The translations under genes and the position numbers were made by a program. From contig CAYMHR010000003.1 in NCBI GenBank assembly GCA_964390295.1, positions 27,970 through 91,969 of the forward strand: a DNA stretch of 64,000 nucleotides, written 5' to 3'. Source of the DNA: RGIG3009 sp964390295. GTDB lineage: Bacteria > Bacillota > Clostridia > Oscillospirales > Acutalibacteraceae. The notes under the pieces are model-generated. The model was not told the DNA's origin, ran no database searches, and saw nothing but the letters and a program-made list of their open reading frames with translations. The stretch's first letter is position 1; every line of letters starts with the position of its first letter. Below are positions 42,211 through 51,699 of the stretch, piece by piece.

Positions 42211-43287
42211 ATGAAAACAGCCTTGAAGATGCTGATATTTGCGGACTTTCACTATAAAAAAGGCGTATATCCGATGACGTGCGACCATTTGGATGCCATT
42301 TTGAAAAAGGCACACGAGCACCGGGTAGATTACGTGATTCATGCCGGCGATTTTTGCAACGACTACGTCGGCTCACCGGAAATTGTCAACGCCTATTTGA
42401 ATAACGTCTACGGTCTGCCCGTTTACGGTGTTTTGGGTAATCACGAGCTGGAGTATTTTGTGGGAGAGCGGTTTACGCCGCAGTACGCCGACAATCCGAT
42501 GGCATTTGTCACGGCACGTCTGTGTAACCGACCAGACGAGGTGATTTGGGGCACGCCGAGCGGTCGCTTAGAGGATGGACGCATTGGGTACTATTATTTT
42601 GACCGAAACGGGATTCGCACAATCTGTACCGACACGAATTTTTCCTACAGTCGCGAGCGCGAAGCGTGGGAACATAATCTGACGTATCACGCGCCGTTGG
42701 ACAACGTACACGGCGATGCGCTCGGTCCCGATCAGTTGCGCTGGTTGGAGGCGGTGTTGTTGGATGCCGCACGGCACGATATTCCGTGCATGGTGATCGG
42801 TCACGCCGGGTTGTCCGATTTGTGGTATCGCAGTGCCGATTGGGAAGCGGTGCAGGCGATCTATGCACGCGCCAATGCGATACGGCGCGGCACGGTGCTG
42901 TTTTCCGTAAATGGGCATTACCACACCGATCATTTACAGCTCCAGGATAACGTGTTGTATATGGACGTCAACACGGTGTTGAACGGATGGTGGGTCAACA
43001 GCTATGAGCCACATTATACGGATGGACAGTGGTTTGCCTTTACCGAGTACGATACAGACGGAAGGGCAGTAGACTGTTATCGCAAAAACTACCGTGATTT
43101 GTCGATGGGCGATCAAACGTGGTTTTTTCAGGCTCCGCTTTCCTGCATCGTGACGATAACGTCGTCGGGGCTGATTACCGTGGAGGGGATGGAGACCGGT
43201 TGGGCCTACGACGTGATTCCCACTACCGACGGGCGCACCGGCGTCATGCCGGGCATTTCCTCCGGCACGTTTCAAATTGAGCGATAA
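42211..43287 (+). CDS. Calcineurin-like metallophosphoesterase, copy 1
   Basis: A 358-aa soluble protein with all five metallophosphoesterase blocks: ADFH at 11-14, GDFCND at 46-51, GNHE at 76-79, VIGHAG and NGHYH. No signal peptide, so cytoplasmic. The C-terminal third (beta-rich, after TEYDTDG) is shared with the next gene. Substrate unknown. ATG after GGGAGTG. The second gene is a clear tandem duplicate with its own promoter. Confidence 0.87.
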   Translation: MKTALKMLIFADFHYKKGVYPMTCDHLDAILKKAHEHRVDYVIHAGDFCNDYVGSPEIVNAYLNNVYGLPVYGVLGNHELEYFVGERFTPQYADNPMAFVTARLCNRPDEVIWGTPSGRLEDGRIGYYYFDRNGIRTICTDTNFSYSREREAWEHNLTYHAPLDNVHGDALGPDQLRWLEAVLLDAARHDIPCMVIGHAGLSDLWYRSADWEAVQAIYARANAIRRGTVLFSVNGHYHTDHLQLQDNVLYMDVNTVLNGWWVNSYEPHYTDGQWFAFTEYDTDGRAVDCYRKNYRDLSMGDQTWFFQAPLSCIVTITSSGLITVEGMETGWAYDVIPTTDGRTGVMPGISSGTFQIER

Positions 43288-43303
43288 CGCGCAGAATTGG
43301 CGG

Positions 43304-43332
43304 TTGACATTCTGCCGAAGTCGTGGTATAGT
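43304..43332 (+). promoter_or_regulatory. Promoter of the second phosphoesterase gene
   Basis: TTGACA (43304-43309), 17-base spacer, TATAGT (43327-43332). The leader then carries inverted arms GTGCTGAG (43341-43348) and CTCAGCAC (43373-43380) followed by GTTGTTTT, a possible attenuator. Confidence 0.75.
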
Positions 43333-43403
43333 ATCTTTAGTGCTGAGGAGACAAGCTGTGCAACGCTGTTTTCTCAGCACGTTGTTTTACAGGAGGTAGC
43401 GAT

Positions 43404-44498
43404 ATGAGTAAGCAGTCTGTAAGGTTTTGCGTTTTTGCTGACTTCCATTATTTCCGGCCGGCCTATCCGGTGACGCAGGCACATTTAGATGCCATTCTGC
43501 GTCGTGCGGCGGAGGCAAAGGTGGATTTTGTGGTTCAGCTCGGTGATTTTTGTAACGATTTTATCGCCGCTCCGGAAATCACGCGCTACTATACCGAAAA
43601 CCCCTACGGCTTGCCGGCCTACGGCGTTTACGGTGGACACGATCTGGAGTACGTAGAGTTCAGCGGTAAGAATCTAAGCCGTGATAATACGATGGCGCGC
43701 GTTACACCGTATTTGAATAATTGCGAAGTCGTGTGGGGTACGGCGGACGGCACGATCGGAGACGGACGCGTCGGCTACTACTATTTCGATCAAGGTGGCT
43801 TTCGCTTTATCGCAGTGGATTCGCAATACTCGCTGAATCCGAATACGGGGAATTGGGAAAAGAACGTTACTTATCATGCACCCTCCGGCAATCAGCGCTC
43901 CGACCGGTTGGGCGCGACACAGCTTCGGTGGCTGGAAAACGTGCTGACCGATGCCGCGCACTGCGGATTGCCCTGTGTGATTTTCGGACATTCCCCGGCA
44001 TGGCACGGCTACGGTTTAGGGGAAGAACCGGAGGTGGCGGCGCTGTTTGAGCGCGTCAATGCTGTTCGCAAAGGAACGGTGATGCTGAACCTGACGGGTC
44101 ATTTGCACACCAACCGTCCGATGATTCTGCGTGACAACGTGCTGTACATGGACGTGAATGCGGCGATCAATGCGTTTTGGATGGGTTCCAAGGCAAAGCC
44201 GCACTACGGGCCGGAGCACGTCTTTGAATACGTTGATTATGACACCGACGGTCAACCGATCGGTACGTATCAGCGCCCGTATATCGATTTGTGGCAGGGG
44301 CAAAACACGTGGTTTGTCAAGGAGCCGTTGAGCGCGATTGTGACGGTGGATACCGATGGCCGCGTGACGGTGGACGGTTGCGAAACCGATTGGGTATACG
44401 GCATTGCACCGGAAAAGCCGGAGGATCGATTCTTTGCCGGTGAGTTTGCTTTTGCTGCACCGCGAATTACTTCGGGAGAGTATCGGATTGAGCGATAA
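43404..44498 (+). CDS. Metallophosphoesterase paralog with altered GNHE motif
   Basis: A 364-aa duplicate of the preceding gene, alike along its whole length. It keeps ADFH, GDFCND, FGHSP and TGHLH, but the GNHE block reads GGHD at 77-80, so the metal-bridging, transition-state Asn is a Gly (codon at 43635). Activity may be reduced, changed or lost. ATG after AGGAGG. Ends just before a strong terminator. Confidence 0.85.
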   Translation: MSKQSVRFCVFADFHYFRPAYPVTQAHLDAILRRAAEAKVDFVVQLGDFCNDFIAAPEITRYYTENPYGLPAYGVYGGHDLEYVEFSGKNLSRDNTMARVTPYLNNCEVVWGTADGTIGDGRVGYYYFDQGGFRFIAVDSQYSLNPNTGNWEKNVTYHAPSGNQRSDRLGATQLRWLENVLTDAAHCGLPCVIFGHSPAWHGYGLGEEPEVAALFERVNAVRKGTVMLNLTGHLHTNRPMILRDNVLYMDVNAAINAFWMGSKAKPHYGPEHVFEYVDYDTDGQPIGTYQRPYIDLWQGQNTWFVKEPLSAIVTVDTDGRVTVDGCETDWVYGIAPEKPEDRFFAGEFAFAAPRITSGEYRIER

Positions 44499-44522
44499 GC
44501 GCTACCAGTGCAATTTTTGTAT

Positions 44523-44562
44523 AAAAGCAACGCTGATTTTTTCAATCGGTGTTGCTTTTTGC
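44523..44562 (+). terminator. Terminator after the second phosphoesterase gene
   Basis: A 16-bp stem (44523-44538 with 44544-44559, two G-U pairs) and T-run. Confidence 0.88.
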
Positions 44563-44581
44563 ATAGGAATTGTGGTACAAT
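44552..44581 (+). promoter_or_regulatory. Promoter of the RpiR-type gene
   Basis: TTGCTT (44552-44557), 18-base spacer, TACAAT (44576-44581). The -35 overlaps the right arm of the preceding terminator. Confidence 0.5.
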
Positions 44582-44602
44582 GACAAAAGGGGAGGGAGTA
44601 CG

Positions 44603-45340
44603 ATGCTGATTGAGGTAGATTCGGCCGCTCGCGAACGGTTGACCCGTGCCGAGCTGGACGTTATTCGTTTTATCAATGACAATGAAGCACAGCTTGCCGA
44701 GCTGTCGATCGGAGACGTTGCGATGGAGACGTATTCTTCACCGGCCGGTGTTGTGCGCGCCCTTCGCAAATGCGGTGTTTCCGATTTTCACGAATTACGG
44801 TACAAAGCCACGGCGGTGGCGGCCGATCCGGCGGTTCGCCGCATGGGAGAGGTGATTAACAGCTCTCTGCTGGAGGTACAACGGTTGGTGGATTTGCTGT
44901 CGGTGCCGGTGCTGTTGAACGCGGTGGAGACCATTCGTGCGGCAGAGCGCATCGTGGTGCTGGGGCGCGGTTTAACAGCGCACGTGGCAACGGAGCTGGC
45001 GCTAAAGCTGCAACGTTTAGGCTACGTTGCCGTTGCCGGTGAGCCGGAGGCCATGCGTCTAAAAACACGCCGGATGAAGCCGACGGAGCTTTTGCTGATT
45101 TTTTCGTTGAACGGGCGTTCGCCGTCGTTGGTCGAAGCGGCACAAAGTGCCAATCGCTGTGATGCCAAGGTGATTACCTGCTGTTGCGATGCTGGTTCAC
45201 CGTTGCTCCCGTTGTCCGATCTGGTGATTGTGGGGCATCGACAGCATCACGACGATGCCGACGGCCACGACGTGGATTCGCGCCTGCCGTTGCAGGTGAT
45301 TTCCCGCTTGTTGGTAGAAGCGTTGATGAAGAACGCGTAA
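44603..45340 (+). CDS. MurR/RpiR-family transcriptional regulator
   Basis: A 245-aa protein with an N-terminal HTH_6 domain (residues 8-75: LTRAELDVIRFINDN and SPAGVVRALRKCGVSDFHEL) and a C-terminal SIS sugar-phosphate isomerase-like domain (IVVLGRGLTAHVATELALKLQRLG, LIFSLNGRSPSLVEAA). Such proteins sense sugar phosphates and control sugar or amino-sugar use; a target is not evident, although the preceding phosphoesterases are candidates by position. ATG 44603 after GGGGAGGGAG. Confidence 0.88.
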   Translation: MLIEVDSAARERLTRAELDVIRFINDNEAQLAELSIGDVAMETYSSPAGVVRALRKCGVSDFHELRYKATAVAADPAVRRMGEVINSSLLEVQRLVDLLSVPVLLNAVETIRAAERIVVLGRGLTAHVATELALKLQRLGYVAVAGEPEAMRLKTRRMKPTELLLIFSLNGRSPSLVEAAQSANRCDAKVITCCCDAGSPLLPLSDLVIVGHRQHHDDADGHDVDSRLPLQVISRLLVEALMKNA

Positions 45341-45351
45341 AACGCTATTAA

Positions 45352-45385
45352 AAATCGCCGCTGTCACAAGACAGCGGCGATTTTG
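45352..45385. terminator. Bidirectional terminator between rpiR-type gene and secF
   Basis: Perfect stem AATCGCCGCTGTC / GACAGCGGCGATT with an ACAAG loop and flanking A/T. Confidence 0.88.
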
Positions 45386-45397
45386 CTTGAAAGTTGC

Positions 45398-46333
45398 TTA
45401 CTTTTTCTTGTTCTTGGTTTTTTTCTGTGCCTGTCGTTGTTCGCTGTGCTCCACCCACAGTGCCCATACGGGAGAGCAGAGGAAGGTGGAGGAGTAGAAG
45501 CCGGAAACGACGCCGACTGCCATGGGTACCGCAAAACTGATGATGCTGTCCATGGACGTGACCAGTGCGAACACAGCCACCGTACCGATGGCGATAAAGG
45601 TGCAGACGCTGGTGTTCAGCGTACGGGTGAACGACTGGTTTAAGCTGAGGTTGACCACCTCGTTGATTGGTGCCTTGGCACCCATTTTACGGCGGTTCTC
45701 ACGGATACGGTCGTAAACCACGATGGTATCGTTCAGCGAATAGCCGAGGATGGTCAGCACTACGGCGACAAAATTGTCGTTTAGCGGGATGCGGAAGATC
45801 ACAAACGTGAAGTACGCAATGAGAATGTCGTGTAACAGTGCCAACAACGCCATGACACCAGCGGAGATACCGCCGATACGGCGGAAACGGAGACCGACGT
45901 ACACCACCAAGAACAGGGATGCCAACGCAATGGCGACCAAGCACTTGAGGAAGAAGGTGCGGCCGTAAGAGGCGTTCAGTGAGTTGGAGTTGATATTCTT
46001 AAAGCCATGATTCGGGAAGGCCGCGGTCAGCGCGGTTTCAAAGACTTCCTTTTCTTCCAAATCTATGCTGTCGGCCAACGTGACCGTGACGACCGGCACA
46101 CTGCCTTCCGTGGAGATTTCCACCGAGGCTTCGGGAAGAAGCTCGTCGATTTTGGCGGTGACAGCCTTTTCATCCAGCGTGCCGGAATAGCTGTACTTTA
46201 TCATAGTGCCGCCCTTAAACGCGATATCTAGCTCGACACCAAGAATGATATTGGCAAGAATACCAATACACAGAATCACAGCGGAGATGGTGCAGAACAG
46301 CTTGCGCTTGGCGATAAAATCAAAATTATTCAT
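45398..46333 (-). CDS. secF: Protein translocase subunit SecF
   Basis: Six-helix RND-type subunit of the SecDF motor that pulls secreted proteins outward using the ion gradient. The 311-aa protein shows TM1 at about 13-30, GVELDIAFKGGTMIKYSY after it, a short extracytoplasmic P1-like domain, and the signature GYSLNDTIVVYDRIREN near 215-231. It overlaps secD by eight bases; separate SecD and SecF, as here, differ from the fused SecDF of Bacillus. Confidence 0.95.
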   Translation of the reverse strand: MNNFDFIAKRKLFCTISAVILCIGILANIILGVELDIAFKGGTMIKYSYSGTLDEKAVTAKIDELLPEASVEISTEGSVPVVTVTLADSIDLEEKEVFETALTAAFPNHGFKNINSNSLNASYGRTFFLKCLVAIALASLFLVVYVGLRFRRIGGISAGVMALLALLHDILIAYFTFVIFRIPLNDNFVAVVLTILGYSLNDTIVVYDRIRENRRKMGAKAPINEVVNLSLNQSFTRTLNTSVCTFIAIGTVAVFALVTSMDSIISFAVPMAVGVVSGFYSSTFLCSPVWALWVEHSEQRQAQKKTKNKKK

Positions 46334-47825
46334 GGCGCTTACCTCCCAACAACCACGGCTTACGCAGGAACTTCAAGCGAGTGACGGATTTGAGCATCAG
46401 CCGCGAGAAGGTAACACCCATAATGAAGTTGAAGATGATACCGACAAGCAACGTATAGCCGAACGAATAAATAGAGCCGCTGGTGGATACAGGGAACATG
46501 AACAGGAACGGCTGAAGCAGTTTGGCAAAGATGCTGTCGGACGGACCGAATACGCCCATGAGTACCACGGATACAATCAAAACGGTGACGTTGCCGTCGA
46601 AAATGGCGGCAAAGGATTCTTTACAACCATTCTGCACAGCGCTGTCGATGGTGCGACCCATGCGGATTTGTTCCTTGATACGCTCGGATGTGATGATGTT
46701 GGCATCCACACCCATACCAATGGAGAGTATGATACCGGCAATACCGGGCAACGTCAGGGTGAAGCTGTCCACAAAGGCGAAATAGCCGGACACCGCGGCG
46801 ATGGAGCCGCCGATCTGACCGATCAGTGCAATGACGGCAACAAAACCGGACAGGCGATAGTATAAAAGCATGAAGATGGCGATCAGCGCAAAAGCCACGA
46901 TACCGGCCCAGATCATCAGCTCCAGGGCGTTTTGACCCATGGTGGCGGTGACGGTGCTGTAGTTGTTGACCTTAATGCTGAACGGCAGGGTGCCGGCGTT
47001 AATGAGGTTTGCCAGCTCGGCGGCATCGCTGTATTCGTCGAATGCACCGGAAATGACCGCTTCACCGTCGGTGATGTGCGCGTTGACGTTCGGGTTGGAC
47101 AAACACGTAAATGTCAGCTTTTCTTCGTCATCGGCATCGTCGGATTCATCCTCCGACGTTTCGTTGGTGACTTGCCAGATAGAGATCGTGTATTTGGTAT
47201 CGGAATCGGACAAGCCGACGTTTTTGTTGTATTGTGTTTTGGTGGCTTCAGCAAACAGCTTGGCGCCCTCATCGGTGAACTTGAGGTTGACAACTGCTTC
47301 GGCCGTCGTGCCGGAGGTGTCCCAACCGGCAGTGGCGGATTCCACCATGTCACCGGACAGGATCAGCTGGTCGTCTGCCGGTGGTTCAGTTGGCAACGTG
47401 CCGCCGGATTCCGACTGGTCGTAGTAGAAACGCAGCTCGCCGAGCTGACCCAGCGAATTGATGGTTTTTTTGGCATCAAACGCCGTTTCGCCGGCCGCCC
47501 ACGGGAAGCGGACGATAACCTGATCGTTGGTGTAGTCGGCGTAGGCTTCGTAATCGGTAATATTTTTACCAATCATACGCAGGACGATAACTTCCTTCAT
47601 AGCATCGACTTGAGCGTCGATGGCATCGATGGAATCGTTTGCCGGTGCAAAAGTAGCTTCTACGCCGCCGCTGATATCGATGCCGGTGCGGATGCCAGAG
47701 GCTCCGCGGATCACCGTGTCTACTCGGTCGCCATAGTGTGTGTACACTCCGAAAAGTGCCGTAAACGACATGGCGAGGATGAGTATGGCCACGATGAAGA
47801 ATACGGGTTTCGGTGTTCGCTTCAT
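46326..47825 (-). CDS. secD: Protein translocase subunit SecD
   Basis: A 499-aa partner of SecF. TM1 is at about 8-27, GIRTGIDISGGVEATF follows, then a large P1 domain (to about 320) and five more helices with GVDANIITSERIKEQIRMGRTI. The P1 domain carries an inserted acidic stretch (ETSEDESDDADDEEK, about 240-255) and the segment FYYDQSESGGTLPTEPP. A second protein at 52.2-53.1 kb is a copy of this P1 domain alone. Confidence 0.95.
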   Translation of the reverse strand: MKRTPKPVFFIVAILILAMSFTALFGVYTHYGDRVDTVIRGASGIRTGIDISGGVEATFAPANDSIDAIDAQVDAMKEVIVLRMIGKNITDYEAYADYTNDQVIVRFPWAAGETAFDAKKTINSLGQLGELRFYYDQSESGGTLPTEPPADDQLILSGDMVESATAGWDTSGTTAEAVVNLKFTDEGAKLFAEATKTQYNKNVGLSDSDTKYTISIWQVTNETSEDESDDADDEEKLTFTCLSNPNVNAHITDGEAVISGAFDEYSDAAELANLINAGTLPFSIKVNNYSTVTATMGQNALELMIWAGIVAFALIAIFMLLYYRLSGFVAVIALIGQIGGSIAAVSGYFAFVDSFTLTLPGIAGIILSIGMGVDANIITSERIKEQIRMGRTIDSAVQNGCKESFAAIFDGNVTVLIVSVVLMGVFGPSDSIFAKLLQPFLFMFPVSTSGSIYSFGYTLLVGIIFNFIMGVTFSRLMLKSVTRLKFLRKPWLLGGKRHE

Positions 47826-47927
47826 CGGTCAATCCTCCAGTGTTCGATAGAAATATCCAGATGTAACCTATTATAGGTGATTTTCTTCCAAAAGTCAATC
47901 AAAACCGCATAACAATTTGGGTAAAAT

Positions 47928-47956
47928 AGAAAACCACCGCAAGACTGCGGTGGTTC
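47928..47956 (-). terminator. Terminator of the ABC exporter operon
   Basis: Stem AACCACCGCA / TGCGGTGGTT; on the minus strand followed by TTCTATTTT. Confidence 0.75.
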
Positions 47957-47994
47957 CGTTAAACGGTATGGTCTACTTTTACTGACTTGTTGCT

Positions 47995-49908
47995 TTATTC
48001 CAACTCAAAAGTGCCGGTGTACAGTTGATAATAGGTTCCCCTGTCTGCAATCAGCTGATCGTGGCTACCTCGCTCGATGATGCGGCCGTGGTCAAGTACC
48101 ATGATGACGTCGGAATTTTGTACGGTGGACCGGCGGTGGGCGATCACGAATACGGTTCGACCCTTCATCAGCTTATCCATGCCATCCTGTACCATGGCTT
48201 CGGTTCGGGTATCGATGGAGGAGGTTGCTTCGTCCAAAATCATCACCGGTGGGTCGGACACGGCGGCACGGGCAATGGATAGAAGCTGTCGCTGACCCTG
48301 AGAAAGTCCGCTGCCATCACCTTTCAATACTGTGTTGTATCCCTGTGGAAGCATACGAATAAATCTGTCGGCATTGGCCAGCTTGGCGGCGGCGATGCAG
48401 TCTTCGTCGGTTGCATCGGGATTGCCGTAACGCAGGTTCTCCATAACTGTACCCGTGAACAGGTTTACGTCTTGCAGTACAATGCCCAAGCTACGGCGCA
48501 GGTCGGCCTTTCTGATTTTATTGATATTGATGCCATCATAACGGATTTTGCCATCTGTAACGTCGTAAAAGCGGTTGATGAGGTTGGTAATGGTTGTTTT
48601 TCCTGCACCGGTTGCACCGACAAAAGCAATTTTCTGTCCCGGCTCGGCGTACATGGAAACGTCGTAAAGAATTTGTTTTTCGGGGGCATAGCCGAAATCC
48701 ACGTGGTCAAAGACCACTCTGCCCGCCAATTTTGTGTAGGTCACAGTCCCATCCCCATGGGGGTGCTTCCATGCCCACGTTCCGGTACGATGGCTTGTTT
48801 CCCGAATTTCACCATGTATTTCTTCGGCGTTCACAAGGGTCACGTATCCATCATCGGTTTCCGGTTGTTCATCCATAAAGGCAAAGATACGCTCAGCACC
48901 TGCCAAAGCCGTGACAATGGAATTGAACTGATTGGAAATTTGAGAGACCGGATTGGTAAAATTGCGGGAGAGGGTCAAAAACGATGCGATTGCACCAAGT
49001 GTTAGCGTGCCTGTTCCTGTCAATCCCCAATTGGTTGTTCCCTTGATTGCCATATATGCACCAAGAATGGCAATGATCACGTACTGCACGTATCCAAGGG
49101 CGTTCATCATGGGCATCATGGCGTTGGCGTAGCTGTTGGCACTGGCGGCCGCGGTCTTCCACGCATGGTTCTTTTCCCGAAGCTCCTCTTTTGCCTTTTC
49201 CTCGTGGCAGAATACCTTGATGACCTTTTGACCATTTACCATTTCTTCCACGAAGCTATTCACGTCTGCAAGGGTTTTCTGTTGCATCATGAAAAATGTT
49301 CCGATTTTCATGGAAACGATTTTGACGATTTGCAAAATCAAGAACATTACGGCCACTGCAACCAGCGTCAGAGGAATGCTGATGTATAGCATACACAAAA
49401 AAACTGCCACGATGGTGAACACCGAGGATGCCAACTGCGCCATGGACTGGGCAATCATCTGCCGCAGGGTATCGGTATCGTTGGTGTACAGGCTCATAAT
49501 GTCGCCGTGGGTTCGGGTGTCGAAGGCACGAATGGGAAGACGTTGCATTTTTTCAAACATTTCGTCACGAATCTTTTTAAGTGTCCCTTGTGCAATCGTT
49601 ACCATCGTCCGGTTATAGAACAGATTTGACAGTATGCCAATCAGATAAACGGCACCAATGAAGATCAAGGCCTTGACCAGCCCGGAGAAAACGGGAGCAG
49701 ACGAGCCGATCAGTTGGGTGATATAATCGTCAATCAGTGATTGCAAAAACAGAGCGGAGACCGCTGAGGCAATGGCGCTGAGCAGAATACAGACCGCCAC
49801 GAATACCAGCCGTCCCTTATATTCCTTCATATAGGAGATTAGTCGGCCCAGAGTTTTCGGATTGATCTTTCCTTTGGGTGGAATGGCGTTCGACGGCTTT
49901 TCACGCAT
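47995..49908 (-). CDS. Heterodimeric ABC exporter, subunit B
   Basis: Type IV ABC exporter half (637 aa): six helices in the first 330 residues, then an ATPase with Walker A GATGAGKTT, signature LSQGQRQL and Walker B VMILDEATSSID including the catalytic Glu. An extra 40-residue insert between domains (about 370-410, HGEIRETSHRTGTWAWKHPHG inside) is unusual. It overlaps the other half by eight bases; together they form a multidrug-type exporter with one canonical ATP site. Confidence 0.92.
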   Translation of the reverse strand: MREKPSNAIPPKGKINPKTLGRLISYMKEYKGRLVFVAVCILLSAIASAVSALFLQSLIDDYITQLIGSSAPVFSGLVKALIFIGAVYLIGILSNLFYNRTMVTIAQGTLKKIRDEMFEKMQRLPIRAFDTRTHGDIMSLYTNDTDTLRQMIAQSMAQLASSVFTIVAVFLCMLYISIPLTLVAVAVMFLILQIVKIVSMKIGTFFMMQQKTLADVNSFVEEMVNGQKVIKVFCHEEKAKEELREKNHAWKTAAASANSYANAMMPMMNALGYVQYVIIAILGAYMAIKGTTNWGLTGTGTLTLGAIASFLTLSRNFTNPVSQISNQFNSIVTALAGAERIFAFMDEQPETDDGYVTLVNAEEIHGEIRETSHRTGTWAWKHPHGDGTVTYTKLAGRVVFDHVDFGYAPEKQILYDVSMYAEPGQKIAFVGATGAGKTTITNLINRFYDVTDGKIRYDGININKIRKADLRRSLGIVLQDVNLFTGTVMENLRYGNPDATDEDCIAAAKLANADRFIRMLPQGYNTVLKGDGSGLSQGQRQLLSIARAAVSDPPVMILDEATSSIDTRTEAMVQDGMDKLMKGRTVFVIAHRRSTVQNSDVIMVLDHGRIIERGSHDQLIADRGTYYQLYTGTFELE

Positions 49909-51631
49909 GGTCTGCTCCTACTTTCTGCTGAGAACGATATACCTCGCAGATGTCGCTGTTTTTCAAAAGCTCCTCGTGCTTGCCATTATTCAAAACGATG
50001 ATCTGTTCGGCGTGCTGAACGGAGCTGATCCGTTGTGCAATGATGATTTTGGTCGTGTCAGGGATAAATTCTGTAAAGGCCTTTTGGATAGCGGCATCGG
50101 TCTTGGTATCAACGGCAGAAGTGGAGTCATCCAAAATCAGTACCTTTGGTTGCTTTAGCAAGGCGCGGGCAATGCAAAGTCGTTGCTTTTGACCGCCGGA
50201 TACGTTTGTACCGCCCTGCTCAATATGGGTGTCGTATTGATCAGGAAAGCTTTCTATGAATTCATCGGCACAGGCAAGACGGCAAGCTGCTCGGATTTCC
50301 TCGTCGGTGGCATTTTCGTTGCCCCAACGCAGATTTTCCTTGATCGTGCCGGAAAACAGTTCGTTTTTTTGCAGCACCATGGCGACGGCATTACGCAGGG
50401 TATCCAGATCATAGTTTCGCACGTCGATACCGCCGAGCAGCAGCGTTCCACCCGTCACGTCGTAAAGCCGAGGAATGAGCTGTACCAGGCTGGATTTGGA
50501 AGCGCCCGTACCGCCGATAATTCCTACGGTTTCGCCGGAAGCAATGGAAACATTGATGCCATCCAGCACTTTTTTGTCGGCTTTTTTGGAATAAACAAAA
50601 TTCACGTTTTCAAAGCGGATAGAACCATCTTTGATTGTTTTGACGGGATTTTCTGGGCTTGCAACGTCTGTCTTTTCCTCCAGCACTTCGGCAATACGCT
50701 GTGCAGAAGCGAGGGAAATAATAATCATGGCAAACACCATAGAAAGTGCCATCAGACTGGTGAGAATCTGCGTAGCATAAGAAAACAAGGCGGTCAGATC
50801 ACCGGTGGTCATGCCCAGCAACTCGTTATTGCCGCTGGCAACGATGGCTTTTGCGCCGATCCACGAAATGAGGATCATACAGGCGTACATAAAAAACTGC
50901 ATAATGGGGGAGTTCAGCGCAATCAGCCGTTCGCCCTTGGAAAAATCTTCGCAAATCACCTTGGAAATTTTTTGGAATTTGTCCGTTTCGTAGTTTTCCT
51001 GATTGAACGATTTGACAACACGAATTCCTCTTACGTTTTCCTGCACGATATTATTCAAATGATCGTAGGTGTGAAAGACACGCTTGAAGATCGGGTCAAC
51101 CTTTCGGATAATAAGGTACAGAAGCACTGCCATGACCGGGATCGCGGCGAGGAAAATCAACGCAATGGTTGAGTTGATACGAAAAGAGGCAATCATGGCG
51201 AAAACAAGCACGACGGGTGCTCGCACCGCCATACGAATCAGCATTTGATAGGTGTTTTGGATATTCGTCACATCGGTAGTCAATCTTGTTACGATAGAAG
51301 CCGTGGAAAATTTATCGATATTGGAAAAGGCAAAGGTCTGTACGTTGTCGTACATATCCTGCCGTAGATTTGCGGCAAATCCCACCGAAGTTTTTGAGGC
51401 GATATGGGCAGACATGATTCCGGTGACAAGTTGCAACAATGCAAAAATCAGCAGGATCATGCCGAACTTCCACACCGCAGGCATCTGCCCCAAGTCTATG
51501 CCACGGTCGATCAGCTCGGCCATGCACAATGGAATGAGAATTTCAAATGCCACTTCCAAAACGGAGAGGCAAATGGTGATGATCGAGCCTTTTTTGTTTT
51601 GGCGCAGGCTCCGTGCTAAAGTTTTAATCAT
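49901..51631 (-). CDS. Heterodimeric ABC exporter, subunit A (degenerate ATP site)
   Basis: The 576-aa partner: six helices then an ATPase whose Walker A reads GGTGASKSS (Ser for the third Gly) and whose Walker B ends LILDDSTSAVD, lacking the catalytic Glu, while its signature VSGGQKQR is intact. This matches the known asymmetry of heterodimeric exporters, where one site is slow or inactive. ATG follows AGGAGG; a palindromic operator lies 17 bases upstream and the MarR gene 69 bases upstream. Confidence 0.92.
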   Translation of the reverse strand: MIKTLARSLRQNKKGSIITICLSVLEVAFEILIPLCMAELIDRGIDLGQMPAVWKFGMILLIFALLQLVTGIMSAHIASKTSVGFAANLRQDMYDNVQTFAFSNIDKFSTASIVTRLTTDVTNIQNTYQMLIRMAVRAPVVLVFAMIASFRINSTIALIFLAAIPVMAVLLYLIIRKVDPIFKRVFHTYDHLNNIVQENVRGIRVVKSFNQENYETDKFQKISKVICEDFSKGERLIALNSPIMQFFMYACMILISWIGAKAIVASGNNELLGMTTGDLTALFSYATQILTSLMALSMVFAMIIISLASAQRIAEVLEEKTDVASPENPVKTIKDGSIRFENVNFVYSKKADKKVLDGINVSIASGETVGIIGGTGASKSSLVQLIPRLYDVTGGTLLLGGIDVRNYDLDTLRNAVAMVLQKNELFSGTIKENLRWGNENATDEEIRAACRLACADEFIESFPDQYDTHIEQGGTNVSGGQKQRLCIARALLKQPKVLILDDSTSAVDTKTDAAIQKAFTEFIPDTTKIIIAQRISSVQHAEQIIVLNNGKHEELLKNSDICEVYRSQQKVGADHA

Positions 51632-51647
51632 AGTTCCTCCTAATTTT

Positions 51648-51663
51648 GTGTAGCACGCTACAC
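51648..51663. promoter_or_regulatory. MarR operator ahead of the ABC genes
   Basis: Palindrome GTGTAGC-AC-GCTACAC between marR-type gene and the exporter. The same core occurs upstream of the MarR gene. Confidence 0.75.
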
Positions 51664-51699
51664 ATCGTGCCTAAATGAGAGCCGAATGCTCGTCTCTGT

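Noticed and set aside
46932..47876. 314-codon plus-strand frame opposite secD
   Set aside because: Same antisense bias; SecD domains on the minus strand explain the region.
50183..51172. 329-codon plus-strand frame opposite the ABC exporter
   Set aside because: No ribosome site or domain; shadow of the exporter subunit.
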